Shown piece after piece: positions 43,433 through 51,563 of a stretch of DNA of 64,000 nucleotides (positions within the stretch are counted from its first letter, which is position 1; each line of letters begins with the position of its first letter). The DNA is taken from contig NC_014212.1 in assembly GCF_000092125.1 (NCBI RefSeq), positions 826,001-890,000 of the forward strand, written 5' to 3'. Under the pieces are notes generated by a model. The model saw only the letters and a list, made by a program, of their open reading frames with translations, was not told the DNA's origin and ran no database searches. Position numbers and translations under genes: made by a program. This DNA is from Allomeiothermus silvanus DSM 9946. GTDB taxonomy: Bacteria; Deinococcota; Deinococci; Deinococcales; Thermaceae.

Positions 43433-44128
43433 ATGCACGAATACGTGAGCAAAGCCAGAGGAGGCCGGGTGGTGCAGACTCCTTTCCTCGAGCCGGAAAG
43501 CCAAGAAGAACTCCGCAGGCTCGCTAAGCAAGAAGGGCTCCAGGTGGCGGCCTTTGGCGGCTTGCCGCTGGCCGAGCGAAAGGTGATGGTGCTCTACCCC
43601 GAGGAAGTGCCCCAGGTCTCCGACCCGACACGGGTGCTCTTGGTGCGCTTTGCGGGGGACTTGGAAAGGCTTGAGGATACGTTGCGGGAGATTATGGAAC
43701 CGGGGTTGTTGGGCGACCTAGAGGCGTGTGTTTCGCTACGCGAAGGCAGCGTGGAGGTGGAAGGAGGTTTCCTGGTGGTGACCCTGCCTAAAGGCCACAA
43801 AGCCCTTATTGAAGCGGGCTTGGAGGTGCGTGAGCCCACCCCAGGCGAAATCCCCCAAAGCCGCGAGCGGGTGCGGAGCGTGGTTGTGCCTAGCCTTCGG
43901 GTAGACGCGGTGGGGGCAAAGGGTTTCGGGGTTTCCCGCAACTACTTTGCCCAGGGGGTGAAAGCCGGAAAGGTCAAGCTGGGCGGGAAAACCGCGGCTG
44001 GCAAGGACGAGGTAAAAGAAGGCGATACCCTGTTGGCCGAGGGGTTAGGGGTGCTTACGGTGCGCAAGGTGCTGGGTTCGACGAAGCGGGGGAATTATAA
44101 GCTCGAGGTAGAAGTGCACAAAGGGTGA
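43433..44128 (+). CDS. S4-domain RNA-binding protein (YlmH-like)
   Basis: A 231-residue protein. The C-terminal half is an S4 domain: VVVPSLRVDAVGAKGFGVSR, NYFAQGVKAGKVKLGGK and the GDTLLAEGLGVLTVRKV end. The N-terminal part (VQTPFLEPESQEELRRLAKQ, VLYPEEVPQ) fits the YlmH layout, a family that binds rRNA or stalled ribosomal subunits and lies near division genes in Firmicutes. Here it is alone, with TAGCAT ending 6 nt before the ATG (leaderless). Confidence 0.8.
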   Translation: MHEYVSKARGGRVVQTPFLEPESQEELRRLAKQEGLQVAAFGGLPLAERKVMVLYPEEVPQVSDPTRVLLVRFAGDLERLEDTLREIMEPGLLGDLEACVSLREGSVEVEGGFLVVTLPKGHKALIEAGLEVREPTPGEIPQSRERVRSVVVPSLRVDAVGAKGFGVSRNYFAQGVKAGKVKLGGKTAAGKDEVKEGDTLLAEGLGVLTVRKVLGSTKRGNYKLEVEVHKG

Positions 44129-44184
44129 ATTCTCGCTCCTGATGGCTGATCGGTTGGGCGGTCTGATGATTTAGGGGAACTGCT

Positions 44185-44877
44185 CTAGACCGGCAGGATC
44201 CCCTGCAACCAGTCCCGGATATCCGCTGCGACCTTATCCGCCTCGCTATCAAGGAGCAGGTCATGCTCGCTGTCGTATACCTTGTACTGTTTGTGCGCAC
44301 TTCCTAGCCGCTGGTAATACCGCCGCACCGAGGCTTCCGGGATGGTGCTGTCGTGGCGGGCCTGTAGCACCAAGGCCGGGGCCTTGACCTTGGGCAGAAG
44401 GGGGTCTACTTCGCGCTGAAGCTTGACCAGTTCGGCCACCGCCTCAGTAGGCATCCAGGGGTAGTTGGGGCTCTTGGCCTTGCGCTCGGCGTCCCTCACC
44501 GAAGCGGTGCCCTTGGCAATCGGGATGGCCCAGGAGAGATAGGGGGCCAAGTAGGCGGTTTTGTTGACGAAGCCCAGGGCCGGAACCATCGCCACCAGGG
44601 CTTGGGGAGCTTCCTCTGCGGCGATCTTCGCAGCCAGCAGGCCGCCCATCGAAAGCCCTACCACCGCTTTAGGGCTGGGGAGGGAGCGGTACGCCTCGAG
44701 CGCCACCCTATACCAATCCTGCCAGCGTACCCCCTTGAGGTCTTCGGGGCGGGTACCGTGCCCGGGCAGGGTGGGTTGGGCGATCTGGTATCCGGCTTGG
44801 CGCAGGACTTCAGGTAGCGGGCCGACTGTCAAGACTGGGTGCGAGGACAGACCGTGCAGGATGAGTACGCTAGGCAT
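44185..44877 (-). CDS. Alpha/beta hydrolase (carboxylesterase or monoacylglycerol lipase type)
   Basis: A 230-residue single-domain hydrolase. It has the oxyanion-hole motif ILHGLSSHP, the nucleophile Ser in VVGLSMGGLLAA, the acid in LVLQARHDSTIP and the His in YDSEHDLLLD. The size and the SxxP after the Asp resemble bacterial thermostable carboxylesterases. Substrate is not evident. No signal peptide. It converges on the YlmH-like gene and diverges from the DUF4388 gene. Confidence 0.87.
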   Translation of the reverse strand: MPSVLILHGLSSHPVLTVGPLPEVLRQAGYQIAQPTLPGHGTRPEDLKGVRWQDWYRVALEAYRSLPSPKAVVGLSMGGLLAAKIAAEEAPQALVAMVPALGFVNKTAYLAPYLSWAIPIAKGTASVRDAERKAKSPNYPWMPTEAVAELVKLQREVDPLLPKVKAPALVLQARHDSTIPEASVRRYYQRLGSAHKQYKVYDSEHDLLLDSEADKVAADIRDWLQGILPV

Positions 44878-44991
44878 ATGCTCTAACTTACTCCACCCCC
44901 AAGCGTCTGCCCACCGCTCTTGAAGGCCAGCACCGCAGCGCGAGCCAGGCTTTTTTCGGTAGAATCGGGCTGTCGGATAGTGGGGTGTGAG

Positions 44992-45789
44992 GTGTTAAGG
45001 GGAAACCTGGCTGATTTTCCGCTGGTGGGGCTGCTCCAGATGCTCTTTTCCTCGGGGCGGGGCGGGGCCTTGGTGGTCGAGCCACCCCCGCTTCCCGGGA
45101 GCATCTACATCCAGGCTGGGCAGATCGTCCACGCCCAAGCCGGAGGGCTGACCGGGGGCCCCGCCCTGACCTTACTGGCCGGGATACGCCGGGCTTCTTT
45201 TCGCTTTGAAGCGGAGAGCCCCCCGCCGATGGCCACCATCGAGAGTGGAGGGTTCCAGACCCAGGCGCGCTTAGCCGAGGAAGCCCAGATCTGGCAAAGC
45301 CTGAGGCATTTGCCGGAGGACTGGACCCAGGTACTGCGCATAGACCCCAAGGCACGTGAGCAGGACTTACCCCATCAGGATCTGCTCCTCTTGCGGCAGG
45401 TCGAGGGCCAGCGCATCGTGGAGGTGCTCATCTCTTTTGAGACCGGGGTGCTCGAGGCCGCCCAGACGCTCGACCGTTGGTTCGCTGCCGGATGGTTGAG
45501 CAGCAAGCCCCAGCTTCTCATCGAGCCAGCTTCGTTGGTGGTGTTATCTCTTTACGGCAACGAGCAGGGGGTGGCCTACATTGACGAGGTCCTCTACCTC
45601 CAGTGGTCGCGCCAGATCAAGCAGGATTTCCATATTTGTATGGGCCTTCCGGGTGGGGTAGAGGACGTGGCCTTCATCCCCCGGCCCCGCCCGAACTTCC
45701 AGTCGCGGATCGGGCTCTTCGAGAAAGACCTGCGCAAATACCGTCTGGCTCGAGGAACCCAGGTCGAGGTGTGGCCAGAGCTAAGTTAA
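44992..45789 (+). CDS. DUF4388 (PATAN-type) protein
   Basis: The start VLRGNLADFPLVGLLQMLFSSGRGGALVV is the DUF4388 signature, a module found with two-component and gliding or type IV pilus regulation. The rest (about residues 100-265) is a winged-helix-like and beta-rich region (LLLLRQVEGQRIVEVLISFE, FHICMGLPGGVEDVAFIPRP). The frame is open upstream to 44920, but TAGAAT at 44960 and family length favour the GTG at 44992 or 44980. Partners are not evident. Confidence 0.7.
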   Translation: MLRGNLADFPLVGLLQMLFSSGRGGALVVEPPPLPGSIYIQAGQIVHAQAGGLTGGPALTLLAGIRRASFRFEAESPPPMATIESGGFQTQARLAEEAQIWQSLRHLPEDWTQVLRIDPKAREQDLPHQDLLLLRQVEGQRIVEVLISFETGVLEAAQTLDRWFAAGWLSSKPQLLIEPASLVVLSLYGNEQGVAYIDEVLYLQWSRQIKQDFHICMGLPGGVEDVAFIPRPRPNFQSRIGLFEKDLRKYRLARGTQVEVWPELS

Positions 45790-45882
45790 GTGCCTCCGGA
45801 TTGAGGGGAGAGGCTCTACATAGGACGGGTTCGTTCAGTTGACCCCAGCTAGGCCGGTTAGCTCGTTTAGAGTGAGGACGAT

Positions 45883-47259
45883 ATGGACGTGCTAGCCATC
45901 AACGCGGTGCTCAACCGGGTGGTGTTTGGCCTCGAGGCCAAATTCGTCTTCCTGGCGGTCGGTCTGGTGCTGACGGTGGCGCTCGGTTTTATTCAGTTCC
46001 GCCGGTTAGGGGTCATTGTCTCGGAGACCCTGGGGGCTATCCGCGAGCGGGCGCAAGGCTTTGGTGGGCAGATCACCCCCTTTCAGGCCGCGATGGTTGC
46101 CATCGCGGCTACCGTGGGCACCGGGCACTTCATCGGCATGATCGCCGCCATCCTCACCGGAGGGCCCGGGGCGGTGTTTTGGATGTGGCTGGGCTACCTC
46201 TTGGGGATGGCGACCAAGTTCGCTGAGGCCACCTTGGCGGTGCACTTTCGCCGCATGTACACCGATGGTAGCGTTTCGGGGGGGCCGATGTTCTACATCT
46301 CGCGAGGGCTCCGTGACCGGTTTGGCCGCTTGGGGGCCTTTCTGGGCGGGGCCTTTGCCCTTTTCGCCGCGATCGCCGCTTTTGGTATTGGAAACCTTTC
46401 GCAAGCCGGGGCAGTGGGCAACTCTTTGCAATCGGCCTTTAACATCCCCCCTGCGATTACCGGATTAGGGGTTGCCGTCGTGGTGGGGCTCATTATCGGC
46501 GGGGGAATCCGGCGCATTGCCGCCTTTGCACAATTCATCGTGCCGGTCAAGCTGCTACTGTTGGCCTTGGCGATCATCCCGCTGTTGGTGGTGTATGCGG
46601 GGCAGATTCCTACGGCCTTAGCTCAAATCTTCAGTGCGGCCTTTAATCTCCAGGCTTTTGCAGGAGGGGCTTTAGGCAGCTATATCGCCATGGTCAACGC
46701 TGGCTTGGGGCGGGGCATCTTTGCCAATGAGGCCGGGTTGGGTTCAGCTCCTATCGCCCACGCCCAGGCCCAAGTGGATCACCCGGTACGGCAGGGGTTC
46801 TGGGGGGTGGCGGAGATGCTGGTCTCGCTCGTCGTCACCACCTTGATGGCGCTCACCTTCCTGGCCTCCGGGCTTTGGCAGCGTGAGGGGGTGGGGGCTG
46901 CTCCCCAGGCTGCGGTGACGATGTTTCAGGCACATCCTTTAGGCGTAGGGGATATTATCCTGGCCTTGACCTTGGCTGCCTTGGCTTTCGGGACCATGGT
47001 TTCGTGGGCCTTTTACGGCGAGGAGGCAGCCAGTTACCTTTTTGGGGAGGGGATACGCTGGCCTTACCGGATTACTTTTGTGGTGATAGCCTTCGTCGCC
47101 CCCATTGGTGGCTTCAATGCTTTTATCGATATCTCCGATACCCTCAACGGGTTTATGGCTATCCCCAACCTGCTAGCTTTGCTGCTGCTGGCTCCGCTGG
47201 TTGCCCGGTTGGTGCGGGAGTTCTTCCAGGGTGAACCGTGGCGGGTTCCTGAGGATTGA
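45883..47259 (+). CDS. Sodium:alanine symporter (AGCS family)
   Basis: A 458-residue transporter with about ten membrane helices. Family motifs include ITPFQAAMVAIAATVGTGHFIGMIAAI, GGPGAVFWMWLGYLLGMATKF, GSVSGGPMFYISRGL and GIFANEAGLGSAPIAHAQAQ. It takes up alanine or glycine with sodium. GAGGACG before the ATG is a modest ribosome site. It has no neighbours that refine the substrate. Confidence 0.92.
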   Translation: MDVLAINAVLNRVVFGLEAKFVFLAVGLVLTVALGFIQFRRLGVIVSETLGAIRERAQGFGGQITPFQAAMVAIAATVGTGHFIGMIAAILTGGPGAVFWMWLGYLLGMATKFAEATLAVHFRRMYTDGSVSGGPMFYISRGLRDRFGRLGAFLGGAFALFAAIAAFGIGNLSQAGAVGNSLQSAFNIPPAITGLGVAVVVGLIIGGGIRRIAAFAQFIVPVKLLLLALAIIPLLVVYAGQIPTALAQIFSAAFNLQAFAGGALGSYIAMVNAGLGRGIFANEAGLGSAPIAHAQAQVDHPVRQGFWGVAEMLVSLVVTTLMALTFLASGLWQREGVGAAPQAAVTMFQAHPLGVGDIILALTLAALAFGTMVSWAFYGEEAASYLFGEGIRWPYRITFVVIAFVAPIGGFNAFIDISDTLNGFMAIPNLLALLLLAPLVARLVREFFQGEPWRVPED

Positions 47260-47343
47260 GTGCTGCGCCCTAAACCCCCTTAGGCATCCGCTGGGGGCAC
47301 TGGGGCACACAGTAGGTTGGTCGCTACGTTTTAGACTCTCTTT

Positions 47344-47922
47344 GTGGATGAAGCGTATAAACGGGTGGTAGTTGGTCTATCTGGGGCTTCGGGGATGCCG
47401 TATGCGCTCGATTTGCTACACACCCTGCGCCGGATTCCTCACCTACAGATTCACCTGGTCATGACCCAGGGGGCCAAGCGGGTGTTGGTCGAGGAAGCCG
47501 AGACCACCGTGGAGGCCGTGGAGGCTTTGGCTCATGCCGTTCACCGCTCCCCTGACCTGGGCGCTCCGATTGCCTCGGGCAGCTTTCGCACGGTGGGGAT
47601 GGTAGTCATACCCTGTAGTGCCACCACCCTTGCCAAGATCGCCTGGGGGCTGGCGGACAACCTGCTGACCCGTGCGGCCTACGTCACCCTCAAAGAGCGA
47701 CGCCCGCTGATCCTGGTGCCCCGCGAGGCCCCCCTGCCATTGCCGAGCCTCGAGGCCATGGTCAAGGCGGCCCAAGCCGGGGCCACCATCCTCCCGGCCA
47801 GCCCCGGCTTCTACCACAAACCCCAAAACATCGAGGACCTGTTGGGGTTTATCACCCAGCGGATCTTGGACTTGCTAGATATTCCGTATCCGCGCTCGGC
47901 CCGCTGGAAGGACGAAGGGTAG
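47344..47922 (+). CDS. ubiX: UbiX-type flavin prenyltransferase
   Basis: A 192-residue flavoprotein that makes prenylated FMN, the cofactor of UbiD decarboxylases. The FMN site motifs are VVGLSGASGMPYALDLL and VVIPCSATTLAKIAWGLADNL; LILVPREAPLPL is the conserved phosphate/prenyl motif; PASPGFYHKPQ is near the end. TAGACT ends 6 nt before the GTG start (leaderless). No ubiD is in the window; the product may serve quinone synthesis. Confidence 0.93.
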   Translation: MDEAYKRVVVGLSGASGMPYALDLLHTLRRIPHLQIHLVMTQGAKRVLVEEAETTVEAVEALAHAVHRSPDLGAPIASGSFRTVGMVVIPCSATTLAKIAWGLADNLLTRAAYVTLKERRPLILVPREAPLPLPSLEAMVKAAQAGATILPASPGFYHKPQNIEDLLGFITQRILDLLDIPYPRSARWKDEG

Positions 47923-47942
47923 GGCATAGGCCCGTCACCCGC

Positions 47943-48722
47943 CTAGCGCAGGAAGAACATCGCGTACACCACCCCGATGAGGATGCGATAGATGGCAAAG
48001 GGCACGAAGGTGTTGCGGCTGACGAACTCCAAGAGCCAGCGCACCGTGAGTAGCGCGGTGATGAACGCGGCAACGAACCCTATCGCCATCAGCCCATACC
48101 CTTCATGGGGGAAGGTATTGGCGCTTTTATAGAGGTCATAGCCCGAAGCAGCCAGCATGGTCGGCACTGCCAGGATAAAGGAGAACTCCGCCGCAGCCCG
48201 CCGCGAGAGCCCTGAGAGCATCCCCCCCACGATGGTGGCGGCGCTGCGCGAGGTACCGGGAAAGATGGCCGCCAGGCCCTGGAAGGTTCCGATCAAAAGG
48301 GCTCGCCCCAGGGGCATCTGGTCTACATTGTCGTAGCGCTGGTGGCCTTGCAGCCAGCGGTCCACAAGAAGCAGCACTACCCCCACCCCCACCAGAGCCA
48401 CTACCACGATGAGGTCGTTGCCCAGGATGTGGTCTTTGATCACCCGGTAGAGCCCGAAGCCGATGATTCCGGTGGGGATAAAGGCCACAACGATGCGCTT
48501 CCATACCTCGAAATCCCGCAGGAAACGCTTTAGGTACAGGCTCAGCACCGCCAGGATGGCCCCCAGTTGGATCACGATGAGGAAGCTCTTGGCAAAATTG
48601 TCGCTCTCCACGGGGATCTTGAGCAGGTGGGCGGCCAGGGTGAGGTGACCGGTAGAGGAGACCGGCAGAAACTCGGTAAGACCTTCGATAACTCCTAAAA
48701 CGAGCGCTTCAAAAGCCGTCAT
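47943..48722 (-). CDS. uppP: Undecaprenyl-diphosphatase UppP
   Basis: A 259-residue membrane phosphatase that recycles undecaprenyl diphosphate for cell-wall synthesis. The two active-site motifs are [17 protein letters not shown] and [14 protein letters not shown], and eight membrane helices can be counted. Length and motifs are standard. It converges with ubiX and diverges from ispD, another gene of isoprenoid metabolism. Confidence 0.95.
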   Translation of the reverse strand: MTAFEALVLGVIEGLTEFLPVSSTGHLTLAAHLLKIPVESDNFAKSFLIVIQLGAILAVLSLYLKRFLRDFEVWKRIVVAFIPTGIIGFGLYRVIKDHILGNDLIVVVALVGVGVVLLLVDRWLQGHQRYDNVDQMPLGRALLIGTFQGLAAIFPGTSRSAATIVGGMLSGLSRRAAAEFSFILAVPTMLAASGYDLYKSANTFPHEGYGLMAIGFVAAFITALLTVRWLLEFVSRNTFVPFAIYRILIGVVYAMFFLR

Positions 48723-48801
48723 ACAGCCCTAATCCTTCATGCCCTTGATGAGCGGAGCCTGAAGCCCATCCGTACCGCCCGGCCCGTAGTACGATGCTCG
48801 C

Positions 48802-49443
48802 GTGAAGGTTTCGGTGCTGTTGCCCGCGGCGGGATCGGGGGAGCGGCTGGGCCGGGGGCCCAAGGCCTGGCTCGAGGTCGGTGGGCGAACCCTCTTGGAC
48901 TGGGCCCTCGCCGCGTTCGCCTGGGCCGATGAACGGTTGGTAGCGCTGCCTGCGGGGTATAGCCTGGATCACCCCGGGGTACGTTTTTTGCCGGGGGGCC
49001 GAACCCGTCAGGAGAGCGTATACACCCTTTTGCTCGAGGCCCGCGGAGAAGTGGTGCTGGTGCACGACGTGGCCCGACCTTTCCTAGCCCCAGCCGTCGC
49101 CCAGCGGGTGCTCCAAGCGGCCCATCGGCACGGCGCTGCCGCCCCCGTGGTCTTGGTGCCCGACACCCTCATCCAAGATGTAGATGGGTTCTACGGCCCC
49201 CCTGCGCCGCGCGAGGCCTACCGCTTGGTGCAGACCCCGCAGGGTTTTGGGCGGGAGCTTTTGCTCGAGGCCCACCGCAAAGCACGCCAAGAAGGGCTCG
49301 AGGCTACCGACGACGCGCAATTGGTGTTGGCCCTGGGGCACCCGGTGGCCCTGGTGGAAGGCGACCGCCGGGCTTTCAAGATCACCTACCCCGAGGATCT
49401 TCTACTGGCGGAGGGGTTGGCCCGGGTTTGGCAAGAGCCATGA
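48802..49443 (+). CDS. ispD: 2-C-methyl-D-erythritol 4-phosphate cytidylyltransferase
   Basis: The third enzyme of the MEP isoprenoid pathway, 213 residues. The nucleotide-binding start VLLPAAGSGERLGRGPKAWL, VLVHDVARPFL and ATDDAQLVLALG are the family motifs. TACGAT ends 6 nt before the GTG start (leaderless). It overlaps ispE by 4 nt, so they form a two-gene operon. Confidence 0.94.
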   Translation: MKVSVLLPAAGSGERLGRGPKAWLEVGGRTLLDWALAAFAWADERLVALPAGYSLDHPGVRFLPGGRTRQESVYTLLLEARGEVVLVHDVARPFLAPAVAQRVLQAAHRHGAAAPVVLVPDTLIQDVDGFYGPPAPREAYRLVQTPQGFGRELLLEAHRKARQEGLEATDDAQLVLALGHPVALVEGDRRAFKITYPEDLLLAEGLARVWQEP

Positions 49444-50267
49444 TCGAACGGTTTTCCCCGGCTAAGGTCAACCTGGGCCTGTCGGTACTGGGCAGGCGGG
49501 CGGATGGCTACCACCAGCTGCACACCCTCTTTGCCGCGCTAGATGTGGGCGACCGGATTACCCTCGAGCCCATCCCGCAGGGCATAGAACTCCGGGTCTT
49601 GGGGGCCGACTTGCCCAGCGGCCCGGCGAACCTGGCCTACCAGGCGGCTAGAGATTACCTAGAGGCCGCCGGAAACCCGGGTGGGGTGCGGATTGTTCTC
49701 GAGAAGCACCTGCCCATTGCCGCCGGGCTGGGCGGGGGCTCGGGGAATGCGGCCACAGTCCTGCTTGGCCTGAGGCAGTTCTACCCTGCGCCGGTGGATC
49801 TGCTCCCCCTAGCCCGAAACCTAGGAGCAGACGTAGCGTTCTTCCTGCGGGGGGGGCTGGCCGAAGCACGGGGGATCGGGGAGCTGCTCTCCCCCCTCGA
49901 GCCCCTCCAGGTCCCTCTGGTCCTGGTCAACCCCGGCCTAGCGGTCTCCGCCGCTGAGGCCTACCAAGCCATGAAGCCCGACGACTATAGTCCCGAGCTA
50001 CCCGTTGCATCCATCTTGGCGGCCCTCAAGAGGGGAGAGGAGCCAGGGTGGTGGAATAGCCTCGAGGCCCCCGTCTTCCGCCTCCGCCCCGAGCTGGCCG
50101 AACTCAAAGCGACTCTGCGGGCTTTCGGACTGCGGGGCGTGCTGATGTCCGGTTCCGGCTCGACCTTCTTCGCCCTGGCCTCAGACCTAGCCCAAGCACA
50201 GCATCTCGCCGCTCGGTTGCGAGAACGCTTCCCCCGCTTTTGGATTCGCCCGGCCCAAACCGCCTAA
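49440..50267 (+). CDS. ispE: 4-(cytidine 5'-diphospho)-2-C-methyl-D-erythritol kinase
   Basis: The next MEP pathway enzyme, a GHMP kinase of 275 residues. It begins IERFSPAKVNLGLSVLGRR; the phosphate loop is AAGLGGGSGNAATVLLG; GADVAFFLRGG and the C-terminal LMSGSGSTFFAL are conserved. ATG 49440 overlaps the ispD stop, giving translational coupling. Confidence 0.95.
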   Translation: MIERFSPAKVNLGLSVLGRRADGYHQLHTLFAALDVGDRITLEPIPQGIELRVLGADLPSGPANLAYQAARDYLEAAGNPGGVRIVLEKHLPIAAGLGGGSGNAATVLLGLRQFYPAPVDLLPLARNLGADVAFFLRGGLAEARGIGELLSPLEPLQVPLVLVNPGLAVSAAEAYQAMKPDDYSPELPVASILAALKRGEEPGWWNSLEAPVFRLRPELAELKATLRAFGLRGVLMSGSGSTFFALASDLAQAQHLAARLRERFPRFWIRPAQTA

Positions 50268-50307
50268 GATCAGGCTATCCTCAGCCGAAGGGTGTAAGAT
50301 CATACTT

Positions 50308-50405
50308 GTCACCGGGGGAGCCCGGCCCTATGCGGCCTGGGCTGAGAGGGCGAAAGCCCGACTCTTGGAACCTGATCCGGGTCATACCGGCGTAGGGAGA
50401 GTGAC
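50308..50405 (+). ncRNA. TPP riboswitch (THI element)
   Basis: The thiamine pyrophosphate aptamer has its conserved parts in order: GGGGAGCCC, CTGAGAGGGCG, the closing CCCGAC, and GAACCTGATCCGGGTCATACCGGCGTAGGGA. The P1 stem is GTCAC (50308-50312) with GTGAC (50401-50405). TAAGAT (50295-50300) just upstream can serve as -10 box. It precedes a thiamine uptake operon, its usual target. Confidence 0.95.
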
Positions 50406-50415
50406 CAGAGAAAGG

Positions 50416-50444
50416 CCCCTTCTCGGTGACACGAAGGGGGTTTT
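50416..50444 (+). terminator. Expression platform of the TPP riboswitch
   Basis: CCCCTTC (50416-50422) and GAAGGGG (50433-50439) form a hairpin followed by GTTTT and then the ATG at 50445. The GAAGGGG arm is also the only ribosome binding site. The hairpin loop has CGGTGAC (50424-50430), complementary to GTCACCG (50308-50314) of the aptamer's first strand, so ligand-free RNA can open the hairpin. Confidence 0.7.
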
Positions 50445-51530
50445 ATGTTTTGGAACACACAGCGCAACACGTTGGCCGGATGGACTCTCGGCATCGTTGG
50501 GTTACTGGGCCTGCTCATGGCCCCGGCCTTGGCCCAGCCCACTACGCTCACCGTCTTGACCCACGAGAGTTTCAGCCTCGATAAAGGGCTTATCGCCCGG
50601 TTCGAGAAAGAATCGGGGATCCGGCTTCGCTTCCTTAAGGCCGGGGACGCGGGCGAGACCCTGAACCGGGCCATCCTGACCAAGGCCGCGCCGGTGGCGG
50701 ACGTACTGTACGGCTTCGACAATTCGCTGCTCTCCAAGGCGCTAGCGGCGGGCATCCTCGAGCCCTACCCCTCCCCCCAGCGCAGCACCCTGCGGCCTGA
50801 GCTCCTCCTCGACCCGACCTACCGGGCCCTCCCCGTGGACTTTGGCTACGTGGCCCTCAACTACGACAAAGCCTACTTCAAGGACAAGCCGTTGCCCCAA
50901 ACCCTCGCCGACCTGGCCCGCCCCGAGTTCGCCAAGCTCCTGGTAGTGGAAAACCCGGCCACCTCGAGCCCCGGCCTGGCCTTCCTGCTTGCGACGGTGG
51001 CGACTTTGGGCCAGGACGGCTACCTGGATTTTTGGGAGGGGTTGCGCAAGGGCGGGGTGCGGGTCGAGAAGGGCTGGAGCGAGGCCTACAACGTGGCCTT
51101 CAGCAAGAACGGGGGGGACCGCCCGCTGGTGGTCTCGTACGCCACCAGCCCCGCCGCTGAACTGTTCTACTCCGAGAAGAAGCTCGCCGAGCCCCCTACC
51201 GGCAACCTGCTGTTGCCGGGGAGCAGCTTCTTGCAGATCGAGTTCGTGGGCATCCTCAAGGGGAGCAAACACCCCGCTGCCGCCCGCAAGTTCGTGGACT
51301 GGCTTCTCTCCAAGCCGGTGCAGGAGAATATCCCCACCCAGATGTGGGTCTACCCGGCCCGCAAGGACGCGGCTTTGCCGGAGGTCTTCAAGTGGGCGGA
51401 AGTTCCCAAGGAACCCGCCAAGCTCCCTCCCCAGCAGATCGCCCAGGGGGCTGAGCGCTGGGTACGCGAGTGGACCGAGGTGGTGCTGCAGGGCCAGAGT
51501 GCCCTTACGGTGCGCAACGCCCGGCGCTGA
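50445..51530 (+). CDS. thiB: Thiamine ABC transporter substrate-binding protein
   Basis: A 361-residue periplasmic-type binding protein. The signal peptide (WTLGIVGLLGLLMAPALAQ) is followed by TTLTVLTHESFSLDKGLIARFEKESG, the thiamine-binding ThiB/TbpA start. TSSPGLAFLLATVATLGQDGYLDFW and PLVVSYATSPAAELFY are characteristic. The TPP riboswitch directly upstream supports thiamine or its phosphates as ligand. It precedes the permease gene. Confidence 0.92.
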   Translation: MFWNTQRNTLAGWTLGIVGLLGLLMAPALAQPTTLTVLTHESFSLDKGLIARFEKESGIRLRFLKAGDAGETLNRAILTKAAPVADVLYGFDNSLLSKALAAGILEPYPSPQRSTLRPELLLDPTYRALPVDFGYVALNYDKAYFKDKPLPQTLADLARPEFAKLLVVENPATSSPGLAFLLATVATLGQDGYLDFWEGLRKGGVRVEKGWSEAYNVAFSKNGGDRPLVVSYATSPAAELFYSEKKLAEPPTGNLLLPGSSFLQIEFVGILKGSKHPAAARKFVDWLLSKPVQENIPTQMWVYPARKDAALPEVFKWAEVPKEPAKLPPQQIAQGAERWVREWTEVVLQGQSALTVRNARR

Positions 51531-51563
51531 GGCAGTTGCTTGGGCCTGCTCGAGACTACCTGG

